This document shows positions 42,730 to 52,242 of a DNA stretch of 64,000 nt, in pieces. Origin of the DNA: Candidatus Latescibacterota bacterium (GTDB lineage Bacteria; Latescibacterota; UBA2968); the NCBI GenBank assembly GCA_022824945.1, contig JAJDYX010000039.1, positions 124,001 through 188,000 on the forward strand, in the 5' to 3' direction. The stretch's first letter is position 1. Each line of letters opens with the position of its first letter. Under the pieces are notes generated by a model. It was not told the origin of the DNA, made no database searches, and saw nothing but the letters and a program-made list of their open reading frames with translations. The position numbers were made by a program, and so were the translations under genes.

Positions 42730-43812
42730 CTAATACTTTTCTCCATGCTTTTCTATCAGATCTTCATTCCACTCAATGCCGAGGCCGGGTGCGTCGTCCA
42801 TAATGACGTGTCCGTCTTTAAATTCTAAATCGCCTACCATATCTGTGCTGAAGTTTCTCAGGTAATTTTCCACTACCAGTCCGTTATCTACTGCGGCGAC
42901 TAAGACGCAACCCAGGGCTCCCTGTCCATGCGGGGCCATTTGCAGGTGATGGGCGCTGGCTATGGCCGCAATTTTCATCCATTCGGTGATGCCGCCGCAG
43001 TTGTTTGGATCGGCCTGGACAATGCGTACACCGCCGCGTTCGATCAGGTCGCGAAATCCCCAGCGCGTGGCTTCGTTTTCCCCACTGGCGACGGGATAGT
43101 CCAGTGCCTCGGCGACGAGTGCCGAGCCTTCGAGATCATCCGGGCGTACGGGTTCTTCGTACCAGTAGGGGTCGTAAGCTTCGATCATGCGTCCGAATCG
43201 AATTGCGGTGTGCGCGTCCCAGGCATTGTTGGCGTCGATCATCAGCGCGATGTCGTCGCCTATGGCTTTGCGTACGGCGTGTACTCTTTCTGCGTCTTCT
43301 TTCAATGTGATGCCCGGCCACCCCACTTTCATTTTTACTGCTTGAAATCCCTGGCTTACATAGGTTGTCATTTCTTCGCAGAGTTCTGGTATCCCCTTGC
43401 CTTCTTCGTAATATCCACCCGCGGCATAGGCCCATAGTTTGTTTTGTACGCCGCCGAGCAATTTCCACACGGGTTGATTGAGTGCTTTGCCCTTTAAGTC
43501 CCAGAGGGCGTTGTCGGCTGCGCTGATCGCGTTGATGTATTCGCCTTTGGCAACGGGTTTGCGCGTGCCGCCCATGAATAATTTTTCCCATAAGTACGCG
43601 ATCCGCATGGGGTCTTCGCCGATCAATTTTTCTTTTAATGTGTTTAGTTTTGTTCGAACGGATCCCGAACACATGGTCATGCCTACCAGGCCCTCATTTG
43701 TATAGATCTCCAATCTGGCGCGGGACTTGGAGCGCGTGGTGACAATCGAGTTCCAGAATGGTTTTTCCAGGCGTTGTTTTACGACTGTCATTTTGATATC
43801 TGTGATTTTCAT
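42730..43812 (-). CDS. Enolase-superfamily enzyme (muconate-lactonizing / racemase type)
   Basis: 360-residue protein with a complete site: K160-x-K162 (AVKMKVG), metal ligands D193 (MIDANN), E219 (YEEPVR) and E245 (SGENEA), then D268 and the His base H295 (MAPHGQG). The K-x-K plus H/D pair matches the mandelate racemase subgroup. ATG 43812 follows CAGGAGACC; a 45-bp longer frame lacks a site. It converges on the isomerase-like gene with a 7-bp gap and differs from the other enolase-superfamily protein at 39779, so the two have separate substrates. Confidence 0.92.
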   Translation of the reverse strand: MKITDIKMTVVKQRLEKPFWNSIVTTRSKSRARLEIYTNEGLVGMTMCSGSVRTKLNTLKEKLIGEDPMRIAYLWEKLFMGGTRKPVAKGEYINAISAADNALWDLKGKALNQPVWKLLGGVQNKLWAYAAGGYYEEGKGIPELCEEMTTYVSQGFQAVKMKVGWPGITLKEDAERVHAVRKAIGDDIALMIDANNAWDAHTAIRFGRMIEAYDPYWYEEPVRPDDLEGSALVAEALDYPVASGENEATRWGFRDLIERGGVRIVQADPNNCGGITEWMKIAAIASAHHLQMAPHGQGALGCVLVAAVDNGLVVENYLRNFSTDMVGDLEFKDGHVIMDDAPGLGIEWNEDLIEKHGEKY

Positions 43813-43977
43813 TTTGGTCTCCTGTGAAAAAGTTTGTCGCAGCAATATAAAGTGCATCCCAAACGCGACAATGGAAATCTCACCTGTTCTGGTATTGCTT
43901 GTGCTGTTCTGGGCGACGGGTTATCATATTTCACAATGGATTTTTTTGAGAACAAATTGCCAAGGAGGTGAGGGGTT

Positions 43978-45717
43978 ATGAAAAAGAGATCTGTTACAGC
44001 AACCCCATCCGAAATTATAGTCGAGCAACTCGCTGCGCTGGGCGTGCAGTATGTGTTTAACAACTCTGGCTCTCGGGAGGCTCTTTTTTTTGACGCGCTT
44101 CACATAAATCCCAATGTTCACGGTATTCTGGCGCTTCACGAGGGTAGTGTGGCCGCGATGGCGGGGGGATATACGCAAGGGAATCTCGATCCGGCTGTGA
44201 TGGTCGTCCATCTGGGTGCCGGGTTGGCGCAGTGTTTGGGGCAGTTGATCAATGTTTGGAGTGGTAGTCTGCCCGTTGTGGTGCTTACGTTTGCGGGGGA
44301 TACGGGAAGTTATGGAGACCGGGTAGGGCTGGATTTGACGCACAATGTGGGGCCGACTTCGATTGCGGAGCCTTTTACCAAGGCGAGCTGGACAGTGATT
44401 GAATCGGATGGCTTGCCACAGGCGATTGAGCGCGCGCTGCGCGTTGCCAAAACACCGCCGGTCGGTCCGGTTCACCTTGCTGTTTACGATCGGTTGCTCG
44501 GAAATGATATGGTGAGTACAGAGATTATTGAGGGAGAGATTCAGTCCATACGTGCGGGCTATCCGGCAGATGAGGATGTCGAAGCCGTTATTCGCGCGCT
44601 GTCCGATGCCCGGCGGCCGTTGTTTTATGTTGGGGACGGTATTTGGAAGAGCGGGGCAGAGGCGCGGGTTATGGCGTTGGCAGAGCAGTATGGATGCCCG
44701 ATTGCGGGTACATGGACCGAGATGCGCAGGACTCCGCAAAGCCACAGTCTTCACTGTGGGCGGATCGCAGAGGCTATTGCGGAGGTGTCACCCGATCTGA
44801 TTGTGTGCATTGGCGTGCGCCACAATGGTCGCGGGAAACCTCAGGATTTTGATGCGTTGTCGGGTGCGCAACGCCTGATTGGGATTGGGCCAGATGTCGA
44901 GAATTTTACGAATCTTCCGGGGTTGGATCTCGCGATTTTGGCAGATGAGTTCAGGACGCTTGAATGTATTGAGCGCGCTTCGTCTCAGGTGTCTTTTGCC
45001 GAGCGCCTCACCCGTGCCGAGGTGCACGCTGCTTCGCTCCACGCAAAGCGAAAAGCGGCGGCAAAGCGCGTGGCGCAGGAGGCGGGACAAGTGAGACCCT
45101 ATGTGCTGGTGGATGCAATTGATCGAGGGCTGGAGAGGTTGGGCGGGGGTTTGACGATGGTCGAGCAATACGCCGTGCCAATAGATAGTCGAGGAGATGC
45201 TTATGGCGCGGGGCGCAATGCCTATGTCCGGGCGGCTGGAGGATCGGAGGGTTATGGGATTGGCGGAACGATTGGGTTGAAACTGGCAGTGCCGCACAAG
45301 CCCGTGGTTGGGCTGGTGGGCGATGGGTCGATGTATTATGCCGATTCCGGGCTTTGGACGGCTGCCCACCACCAGATTCCGGTGCTTTTTGTGATTCCAA
45401 ATAATCGGTCTTATGGGATTGTGGCGACCAATTTTGAGCGGGCGGGTGGTGTGATGAAGGAGACGGGGGAGTACCCGGGGGTGGTTCTGGATGGGATTGA
45501 TCCGGTGAAAATAGCAGAAGGGTTTGGTGTGGAGGGGATGCAGGTCGATGAGGAGTCGGATCTGGATGGTGCTATTGCGCGAGGATTGGATGTGGTGGAG
45601 GGCGAGGAACGCCCCTTTTTGCTGGATGTGAAATTGCCTCTTGGGCTGCCCGAGGGCGGACGGGCGGCAACGCCTTTCCATCTGACGGAGATTCGGAGCA
45701 AGGCGAGTGCGGCATAG
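43978..45717 (+). CDS. Thiamine-diphosphate-dependent decarboxylase or synthase
   Basis: 579-residue enzyme of the acetolactate synthase/benzoylformate decarboxylase family. The activating glutamate lies in LALHEGSVAAMAGGY near residue 46, a central nucleotide-like domain spans about 200-330, and the ThDP motif is GDGSMYYADSGLWTAAHHQ to IPNNRS near 447-480. It should cleave or join 2-oxo acids; the exact reaction is not clear. CAAGGAGGTGAG stands before the ATG. An AAA ATPase gene follows after 65 bp. Confidence 0.92.
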   Translation: MKKRSVTATPSEIIVEQLAALGVQYVFNNSGSREALFFDALHINPNVHGILALHEGSVAAMAGGYTQGNLDPAVMVVHLGAGLAQCLGQLINVWSGSLPVVVLTFAGDTGSYGDRVGLDLTHNVGPTSIAEPFTKASWTVIESDGLPQAIERALRVAKTPPVGPVHLAVYDRLLGNDMVSTEIIEGEIQSIRAGYPADEDVEAVIRALSDARRPLFYVGDGIWKSGAEARVMALAEQYGCPIAGTWTEMRRTPQSHSLHCGRIAEAIAEVSPDLIVCIGVRHNGRGKPQDFDALSGAQRLIGIGPDVENFTNLPGLDLAILADEFRTLECIERASSQVSFAERLTRAEVHAASLHAKRKAAAKRVAQEAGQVRPYVLVDAIDRGLERLGGGLTMVEQYAVPIDSRGDAYGAGRNAYVRAAGGSEGYGIGGTIGLKLAVPHKPVVGLVGDGSMYYADSGLWTAAHHQIPVLFVIPNNRSYGIVATNFERAGGVMKETGEYPGVVLDGIDPVKIAEGFGVEGMQVDEESDLDGAIARGLDVVEGEERPFLLDVKLPLGLPEGGRAATPFHLTEIRSKASAA

Positions 45718-45782
45718 GAGGTAATGGGTAAAATTGAAAGTTTAAGTTGCATATTGTCACATCTTCGGTTATTTTGGGTGCT

Positions 45783-46952
45783 ATGATTAAGCGCGAGATT
45801 ACACCCTGTCTGGTCGAACTTTTCAGAAAATATCCATTTGTCACTGTGACTGGACCGCGTCAGTCCGGCAAGACCACCCTTTGCCGCGCGGCGTTTCCCC
45901 ATCTCAAGTACGTCAATCTGGAAGCACCCGATCAGCGGGAATTTGCCGAGTCCGATCCCCGCGGCTTTCTCTCTCATATCGGTGAGGGCGTTATTTTGGA
46001 CGAGATTCAGCGCGTGCCAGAGCTTTTGTCCTACCTGCAGGTCCATGCCGATGAAGCGCGACGAAACGGTCTTTTCGTGCTTACGGGCAGCGAGCAATTC
46101 AGGCTCTCCGATGCCATTAACCAGTCGCTGGCAGGACGCACGGCGCTGCTACGCCTGTTGCCTTTCTCGCTTGCAGAACGCCGAGGAACCGGCGCGAGCG
46201 AAAGCGTAGATGATATCTTGTACTCTGGTTTTTATCCCCGCATTCACGATCAGAAACTCGAACCGCGTCAAGCTCTTGGCGACTATTTCGAAACTTATGT
46301 CGAGCGCGATGTGCGCCAGATTGGAGAGATTCGCAATCTTTCCAGTTTTCATCGCTTCGTTCGCTTGTGTGCCGGGCGCGTGGGGCAACTGGCCAATCTC
46401 TCTGCTCTGGGTGCAGACGCTGGCGTTTCTCACACTACGGCGCGACACTGGCTGACGGTCCTGGAAGCGAGCTATGTGGTTTTTCAACTTCCGCCGTTTT
46501 ACGCCAATATTCGCAAGCGTCTGGTCAAGTCTCCCAAGCTCTATTTTTACGATGTCGGATTGGCGAGCTATCTCATAGGCATTGAGCATGCCGGGCAGAT
46601 TGCCACACATCCGCTCCGAGGTGCATTGTTCGAGAATGCAGTCGTGTTAGAGGCTCTCAAGCACCGTTTCAATCGGGGCTACCGGTCCAATTTGTCTTTT
46701 TTTCGAGACGCCCGGGGGTTGGAATGTGACCTTTTGTATGAGAATGGCAATGGTATCTGTGCTATTGAGATCAAGTCCGGTGCTACGATTGCCTCCGACT
46801 ATTTTAATGCACTCAATCGGATTGCAAGGGTGTTGCCACAAATTTCCGGCAAAGCGGTCGTCTATGGGGGCGCGGACCGACAATCTCGACGAGATGGCGA
46901 GGTGGTACCGCTGGCCGGTTTGGGCGAAGTACTTGAGCAGTTTGACCGCTAA
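45783..46952 (+). CDS. AAA/DUF4143 family ATPase
   Basis: 389-residue protein. Walker A is TGPRQSGKTT at residues 23-32 and Walker B VILDEIQ at 70-76; the TGSEQFRL sensor block follows. The C-terminal half (SFFRDARGLECDLLYENGN and AIEIKSGATI near 310-345) is the DUF4143 domain, which looks like a PD-(D/E)xK fold with E and I-K positions. These proteins are common, scattered by transfer, and of uncertain function, with some link to toxin-antitoxin or defence loci. ATG 45783 is taken over a TTG at 45747. Confidence 0.9.
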   Translation: MIKREITPCLVELFRKYPFVTVTGPRQSGKTTLCRAAFPHLKYVNLEAPDQREFAESDPRGFLSHIGEGVILDEIQRVPELLSYLQVHADEARRNGLFVLTGSEQFRLSDAINQSLAGRTALLRLLPFSLAERRGTGASESVDDILYSGFYPRIHDQKLEPRQALGDYFETYVERDVRQIGEIRNLSSFHRFVRLCAGRVGQLANLSALGADAGVSHTTARHWLTVLEASYVVFQLPPFYANIRKRLVKSPKLYFYDVGLASYLIGIEHAGQIATHPLRGALFENAVVLEALKHRFNRGYRSNLSFFRDARGLECDLLYENGNGICAIEIKSGATIASDYFNALNRIARVLPQISGKAVVYGGADRQSRRDGEVVPLAGLGEVLEQFDR

Positions 46953-46985
46953 TCATTTTTTTTACCTCTTTTAGGAGATAGTTTT

Positions 46986-48098
46986 ATGGCACTTAAAGTT
47001 GGTGTTGTTGGTATGGGTGGTGTTGGCAATCGGCATGCGGGCTGTCATGCAGAAGACGGCCTTGCAGATCTCGTTGCGGTGTGCGATGTTGTCAAAGCGT
47101 CCGCGGATAAGGCTGCGGAAAGACACGGTGTTAAAGCTTATTATAGCCTCAAAGATATGTTGGAGAATGAGGATCTGGATATTGTCGATGTTACGACCGG
47201 GGGAAACGAGAACGGCAGTTGGCACTATGAACCGACGATGGAGGCTCTCGCCGCTGGCAGACACGTTTTGTGTGAAAAACCCCTGTCCAACGATATTGAT
47301 GAAGCCCGCGATATGGTTGCTTATGCCGCAGAACAAAATCTGTACCTCGGTTGCAATCTCAACCATTATTTCTCTCAGCCTGCGGACAAAGCGCGGGAAT
47401 ATATTGCAGAAGGCAAAGTGGGCGAACAAATTTACTGTATTCACAAGATGGGTTTTGCAGGGGGCGAAGCGACTTATAGACCAGGCAAAGGGCCTAAGTC
47501 GTGGGGACATCCCTATTTTCACGTCAAGGCTTTTCTCACGCATCCTTTTAGCGTGATGCGCGATTTTTGCGGCAATATCACCCATGTGCAGGCATTTTTT
47601 GATCGCCCCAGTTTTCGCAAGCAAGCGGGCGATCTCATGATTTCTCTCAATAGCATTCATGTGCGTTTTGAAAGCGGTGCGATGGGTTATTTGCTGAGCC
47701 AACGCGGCGATGTCACTTTTGGTCTGGGCGGCTGGTGGAGCGTTGAAGTGGCGGGTACACGCGGAACTTTCTGCATTGAAAATTGCGTTGAAAAAATCAC
47801 TTTCTGGCCCGCGCCCGGCACAGCACCTATGCCGGAGAATATGTCGCACGGTGCCGCGCCCGGTCCCATTGTCGATGATACGGGGATTACTGACTTTGGC
47901 TCCACATTTCCCAATCGCATTCACGCTTTTCTCGAGGATGTCACCAATGGTGTGCCCCGGGAAGAACTCCGCGCTTCGGGTCACGATGCGCTCGCGGCTC
48001 TCGAATACACGTGGGCGGCGATTGAGTCCTATGAAAATGGCGGTGTGCTCGTCACGCCCAATCCCCTGCCTTTGCTCAAACGAGATCCGATGACTTAA
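46986..48098 (+). CDS. Gfo/Idh/MocA family oxidoreductase
   Basis: 370-residue NAD(P)-dependent dehydrogenase. GVVGMGGVGNRH at residues 6-17 binds the cofactor, and CEKPLSNDIDEA near 97 has the E-K-P catalytic-lysine motif. The C-terminal beta-sheet domain starts near residue 135. It likely oxidises a sugar or inositol. TTAGGAGATAG precedes the ATG and a terminator follows, so it forms a single-gene transcript. Confidence 0.93.
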   Translation: MALKVGVVGMGGVGNRHAGCHAEDGLADLVAVCDVVKASADKAAERHGVKAYYSLKDMLENEDLDIVDVTTGGNENGSWHYEPTMEALAAGRHVLCEKPLSNDIDEARDMVAYAAEQNLYLGCNLNHYFSQPADKAREYIAEGKVGEQIYCIHKMGFAGGEATYRPGKGPKSWGHPYFHVKAFLTHPFSVMRDFCGNITHVQAFFDRPSFRKQAGDLMISLNSIHVRFESGAMGYLLSQRGDVTFGLGGWWSVEVAGTRGTFCIENCVEKITFWPAPGTAPMPENMSHGAAPGPIVDDTGITDFGSTFPNRIHAFLEDVTNGVPREELRASGHDALAALEYTWAAIESYENGGVLVTPNPLPLLKRDPMT

Positions 48099-48103
48099 AA
48101 AGC

Positions 48104-48139
48104 AAAAAACGGGACCAGATTCAGGTGTCCCGTTTTTTG
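48104..48139 (+). terminator. Rho-independent terminator
   Basis: AAAAAACGGGAC pairs with GTCCCGTTTTTT around an 11-base loop, six bases after the oxidoreductase stop codon. It ends that transcript ahead of the STAS gene. Confidence 0.93.
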
Positions 48140-48269
48140 TTGTATTTCACGCTTGCAAATTCTATGCCAGTCCCTTTTGCGGATTAAGAAATAGTTGTAA
48201 AATTGGTGCAAGGGACGTATGTTATCGCTGTCGAAGAACCTCAAATCTCACTCAAGAGAGGAAATACCT

Positions 48270-48614
48270 ATGAATTTGAAAGAAGAAATCAAGGACGACA
48301 TCGCGATTATTACCCTTACAGGTGAACTGATGGACGGTCCTGATGTTATGCCGTTTCACGACCACATCAAGCAACTCGTTGCAAGTGGTATCAATCGCGT
48401 AATTGTCGATTTTTCTGCCGTCAGATGGTTTGGCAGTGCGATGCTCGGGGTTCTCACCGCATCTCTGGCGACTGTCAAAGCAGCAGGTGGCGATTTGCGC
48501 CTGGTGGGTATTACCAGAAGAATCGAGAGCATTCTCATGGTTACGTCTCTGGCTTCGGCCTTCCAAACGTTCAGAACGTTGAACCGCGCTATGGTCAGTT
48601 TCAGGCATGAGTAA
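48270..48614 (+). CDS. STAS-domain anti-sigma-factor antagonist
   Basis: 114-residue single-domain STAS protein of the SpoIIAA/RsbV type. VIVDFSAVRWFGSAMLGVL near 50-68 matches the phosphorylation region; the D-S-S-G of SpoIIAA reads G-S-A-M, so the phospho-accepting Ser position is kept while the preceding Asp and the Gly are changed. The start is ATG 48270 behind GAGAGGAAATACCT. Its kinase (RsbW/SpoIIAB type) is not in the window. An MFS gene follows after 20 bp. Confidence 0.88.
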   Translation: MNLKEEIKDDIAIITLTGELMDGPDVMPFHDHIKQLVASGINRVIVDFSAVRWFGSAMLGVLTASLATVKAAGGDLRLVGITRRIESILMVTSLASAFQTFRTLNRAMVSFRHE

Positions 48615-48634
48615 ACGACCATCCGCAATTGACG

Positions 48635-49855
48635 ATGTCACATTCTGAACTCACTCGCAGTATTCGATGGTATCCGATTTATGCTCCCCTCGCGCAGGCG
48701 TATTTCTGGTTGCCCGTCTTTTTTCTTTATTTTAACCAGCACATGCCCATTGAGCAGGTGCTGCGTCTCGAAGCCATTTACTATGTCGCTGTTGTTATTC
48801 TCGAAGTGCCCTCCGGGTATTTGTCCGATACCCTCGGTCGCCGTCTGACCCTTCTGATTTCCTCTGTTTCAGCGATCTTTGCGTATGCTCTCTTTTTTCT
48901 CGGTGATTCTTTTGATGTTTTTGTGCTGGCGCAAATTGGTTTGGCTGCAAGCATGGCCTTTCGGTCTGGAACGGATACGTCGTTTCACTACGATTTGCTC
49001 AAATGTTTGGGGCGAGAAGATGCTTATCCCCAGCGCGAAGCGCGCATTACGCGCAATGTTTTTATTGCTTCAGCAGGTGCCGCGCTCCTTGGAGGTGTAG
49101 GCTCCATCTATGCTTTGCGCGTCGCTTATGGCTTATCTCTGTTGGGGGCGTGCGTGGCTTTTGTGCTGGTTTTGTTATTTTCCGAACCCGACCGAGAGAT
49201 TAGCCCTGCGCTCAGGAGACAGGCTTCGGGTTTTTTTTCTCAGATTCGCGCCTGTCTCGCTTATCTCGGCCAACCCGTACTCGGGTGGTTGATGTTGTTT
49301 TCCGTTTTTATGACGGTTATCAACCATATCCCTTATGAATTTTATCAACCCTATATCCAATTGCTCGGGGGCGAGGCTCCCACGCCGTTGCTTACGGGTT
49401 TGCACACGGCGCTGACGATGGGTATTGCCGCGTGGTTTGCAAGACAGAGTATTCGTCTGCGCGATCATCTCGGTACCCGGTCGGCTCTTATGCTCAGTGC
49501 AGGGGTGCAGGTTGTTCTCATTTCAATGATGGGGTTCTTTTTTCACCCCGTTGTTGCGCTTCTGTTGGCTTTCCGGTCTGTCCCGCGCGCGCTTATGATT
49601 GCGCCTCTCAATGCGGCGACTGTTCCGCGCTTGGAACAACACCATCGCGCCACGTATCTTTCAATTCAGAGCCTGATTGGACGTTTGTCATTTTCGCTTT
49701 GTCTCGTTCTTCTCGCTGGTGTTTCAGAAGGCCCGGATGTTGCACTGTCGCATACGCTTTTGCACTGCGCGATTTTTTCCATTGCGGGGTGTGTCGTCCT
49801 CGTCGTTATCGCGCTTATGATTCCCAGGTCGCAGTGGCGGTTGACTCCAGAATAG
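48635..49855 (+). CDS. MFS transporter
   Basis: 406-residue protein with about twelve hydrophobic segments. The loop between helices 2 and 3 carries GYLSDTLGRRLTLL (near 60-73), the MFS motif A. The first helix follows RWYPIYAPLAQAYFW. The ATG at 48635 is used; a TTG six bases upstream is also in frame. It ends 6 bp before the sulfatase, so import or export of a sulfatase substrate or product is plausible. Confidence 0.88.
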   Translation: MSHSELTRSIRWYPIYAPLAQAYFWLPVFFLYFNQHMPIEQVLRLEAIYYVAVVILEVPSGYLSDTLGRRLTLLISSVSAIFAYALFFLGDSFDVFVLAQIGLAASMAFRSGTDTSFHYDLLKCLGREDAYPQREARITRNVFIASAGAALLGGVGSIYALRVAYGLSLLGACVAFVLVLLFSEPDREISPALRRQASGFFSQIRACLAYLGQPVLGWLMLFSVFMTVINHIPYEFYQPYIQLLGGEAPTPLLTGLHTALTMGIAAWFARQSIRLRDHLGTRSALMLSAGVQVVLISMMGFFFHPVVALLLAFRSVPRALMIAPLNAATVPRLEQHHRATYLSIQSLIGRLSFSLCLVLLAGVSEGPDVALSHTLLHCAIFSIAGCVVLVVIALMIPRSQWRLTPE

Positions 49856-49861
49856 GATTTT

Positions 49862-51313
49862 ATGATGAACTCATTTCTTAGAAAACCGAATTTGTTATTT
49901 ATTTTTACGGATCAACAGCGCGCAGATACGATGCGGTGTTATGGCAATGATTATATTGATACGCCGCATCTCAATGCGCTTGCGGATAAGAGTTTTGTTT
50001 TTGAGAATGCCTATGTCAGCCAGCCCGTGTGCAGTCCCTCGCGCGCTACGATGTTGTGCGGTCTCTACCCGCATACTGCACGCGTGCCAGCGTGCAATGT
50101 GCCATTGCCCCGGGAGGTGCAAACTATTGCTGAGATGGTTTCTTCCGATTATCGCTGTTGTTATAATGGCAAGTGGCATCTCGGCGATGAAATTTTTCCG
50201 CAGCACGGTTTTTCCGAGTGGGTTGGCACCGAGGATTCGTACCGTCGCTTTTTTTCGAGTTCCGAACGCCACGCATACCGCAGTGCCTACCATCATTTTC
50301 TCGTGGAAAATGGTTTTGAACCCGATTCCGAATCCGAAGGTCAGGGCGTTTTTTCCCGCCATGTTGAAGCGAGTATGGATGAACCGTTTACCAAGGCGTC
50401 TTTCCAGGGCGACCGCGCTGCCGAATTTATACGCGCATGTGGCGATGATCCCTTTGTGCTCGCGGTTTCTTATCTGGAACCGCATCCACCGCATACCGGG
50501 CCATTAAACGATTATTACGATCCGTCATTACTTCCCGTTGGTCCCACATTTCGCCAGAAGCCGCCTGCCAATGCGTCTCTTCTCAATCGCGTTTTGTCTG
50601 CTTATTATATGGAGTCCGAAGAATACGGTTACGATCTTCGCACAGATGAAGGCTGGCGCGCTGTTCGCGCGCGCTATTATGGCAATGTTACGTTGATCGA
50701 TCGCTCTGTTGGCAAGATTCTCGCTGCGCTTGAGGATAGCGGGCAGGCGGATAATACGATTATTGTGTTTACCAGTGATCACGGCGAGATGGTGGGCGAT
50801 CACGGTATTTTGGGCAAGACTGTTTTGTACGAGGAGTCCGTCAAGGTGCCGCTTCTCGTTCATGTGCCCTATTTATCCAATCAGCAGCGTATGATCGGGG
50901 GGAATATTTCACATATTGATCTTGTACCCACGCTTCTGGATTTGATGGGTGAATCGATTCCAGAACACCTGCAAGGCGAGAGCCGCGTGTCTGTGCTAAA
51001 TGGGGGTGCAACACTATCGGAGAATGATGTTTTTATTCAGTGGAACCGCAATGACGGACATCCACGTCCAGGTGAGGCCGAGGTCAATCCCGCTATGAGT
51101 ACGCCGTGGCGATCTGTTATTTCCGCGGACCGCTGGAAGCTCAATCTCAGCGCGCACGATCAGTGTGAACTCTACGATTTGAATACCGATCCATGTGAAA
51201 CTGTCAATTATTTCGATGATTCCAAATGCCGGGACCGCATCCAGGACCTGACTGAGCGTATTCGACAGTGGCAGGTTCGGACAGATGATAGGACTTTATT
51301 GCCAGAAGTTTAG
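49862..51313 (+). CDS. Sulfatase (formylglycine-dependent)
   Basis: 483-residue sulfatase. The modification motif CSPSR is at residues 57-61 (QPVCSPSRATMLCGLYPHT region), FTDQQRADT supplies metal ligands and TSDHGEMVGDHG the later metal block. No signal peptide is seen. It begins 6 bp after the MFS gene, so the two are co-transcribed; the signal peptidase gene follows after 15 bp. Two adjacent ATGs (49862, 49865) are possible starts. Confidence 0.93.
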   Translation: MMNSFLRKPNLLFIFTDQQRADTMRCYGNDYIDTPHLNALADKSFVFENAYVSQPVCSPSRATMLCGLYPHTARVPACNVPLPREVQTIAEMVSSDYRCCYNGKWHLGDEIFPQHGFSEWVGTEDSYRRFFSSSERHAYRSAYHHFLVENGFEPDSESEGQGVFSRHVEASMDEPFTKASFQGDRAAEFIRACGDDPFVLAVSYLEPHPPHTGPLNDYYDPSLLPVGPTFRQKPPANASLLNRVLSAYYMESEEYGYDLRTDEGWRAVRARYYGNVTLIDRSVGKILAALEDSGQADNTIIVFTSDHGEMVGDHGILGKTVLYEESVKVPLLVHVPYLSNQQRMIGGNISHIDLVPTLLDLMGESIPEHLQGESRVSVLNGGATLSENDVFIQWNRNDGHPRPGEAEVNPAMSTPWRSVISADRWKLNLSAHDQCELYDLNTDPCETVNYFDDSKCRDRIQDLTERIRQWQVRTDDRTLLPEV

Positions 51314-51328
51314 CAGGAGATTGATGGC

Positions 51329-52228
51329 GTGAAAACGCAGGAAAGAAAATGGTGGTTGGCAATTTTATTGGGGCTTCTATTTCCGGGACTCGGTCAGGTT
51401 TATAATGGGCAACTCAAAAAAGGTATCCTGTTTTATGTTCTTTATTCAGGAGGGGTGTTTTTATCGATCCTTATCATTTTGGGAGGTCTTGCGATTGCTC
51501 CTTTGAATCTTGGGGTAGCCCTGCTTTGTTTCCTGGTCATCTACTTTTATATTGCCTGGGACGCATTCAAAACGGCAAAAAAATCAACTCGAGATTTTCA
51601 GCGGAAAAGATGTAATCACTGGTTGGTGTATCTGGCGGCAATTGTTGTGATCCTGTTCGTTTCTGGGGTAGTCATAAGACCATTTCTAAGAACCTGTGTA
51701 CTTAGAACTTTTAGCATTCCCAGCATGGCAATGGCGGATACCCTTTTGAGTGGCGATTACATATTTGCAAACATGTTTGCCTATGGAATTAGAATCCCGT
51801 TTGTGGGGAATCGTGCGATAGGGGCTGATCGGCCAGATCCAGGAGATTTGGTTATTTTTAAATTTCCAAAAGACCCTGAACGCGCGTTTATCAAACGATG
51901 CATAGCAATTGAAGGGCAAATAGTGAAGATGGAAAATAAGGCTGTGTATGTGGATGGAAAGCGATTTGCAGATGCAGATGGTGTTAAGAACGAGGATCTG
52001 AGAGTGCTGGACAAACAGAATAGCCCGCGAGATAATTTTGGTCCTTATACGGTTCCAGACGGGCATTTTTTTGTTTTGGGCGATAACCGGGACGATAGTT
52101 ACGACAGTCGATTTTGGGGTGCTGTTCCAGTAGAAAATTTACTTGGCAAAGCTATTCAGATTTATTTTTCAAAAGATGAAGAGAGTGGGGAAATCAGATG
52201 GCTTCGGATTGGTCAAATACCCAATTAG
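51329..52228 (+). CDS. lepB: Signal peptidase I with an N-terminal membrane domain
   Basis: 299-residue protein with a GTG start after CAGGAGA. Residues 12-80 form a TM2/DUF5683-like hairpin domain (LLFPGLGQVYNGQLKKG), then an anchor near 98-118. The catalytic Ser is S132 (SIPSMAMADTL) and the Lys is K189 (FIKRCIAIEG); GDNRDDSYDSRFWG near 251-264 is the conserved box E. It cleaves Sec and Tat signal peptides. Its sequence is noticeably more AT-rich than both neighbours. Genomes often hold several copies, so it need not be the essential one. Confidence 0.92.
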   Translation: MKTQERKWWLAILLGLLFPGLGQVYNGQLKKGILFYVLYSGGVFLSILIILGGLAIAPLNLGVALLCFLVIYFYIAWDAFKTAKKSTRDFQRKRCNHWLVYLAAIVVILFVSGVVIRPFLRTCVLRTFSIPSMAMADTLLSGDYIFANMFAYGIRIPFVGNRAIGADRPDPGDLVIFKFPKDPERAFIKRCIAIEGQIVKMENKAVYVDGKRFADADGVKNEDLRVLDKQNSPRDNFGPYTVPDGHFFVLGDNRDDSYDSRFWGAVPVENLLGKAIQIYFSKDEESGEIRWLRIGQIPN

Positions 52229-52242
52229 AAAAGAGGTTAAAC

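Noticed and set aside
43727..43981. 84-codon plus-strand frame ahead of the thiamine-diphosphate enzyme
   Set aside because: Most of it mirrors the start of the minus-strand racemase-like gene. The hydrophobic end (ISPVLVLLVLFWATG) is probably promoter DNA read by chance, although a very short membrane peptide cannot be excluded.
45783..46952. AAA/DUF4143 gene as part of the defence island
   Set aside because: It lies 9 kb away among metabolic genes, and such ATPases are scattered widely without a proven defence role.
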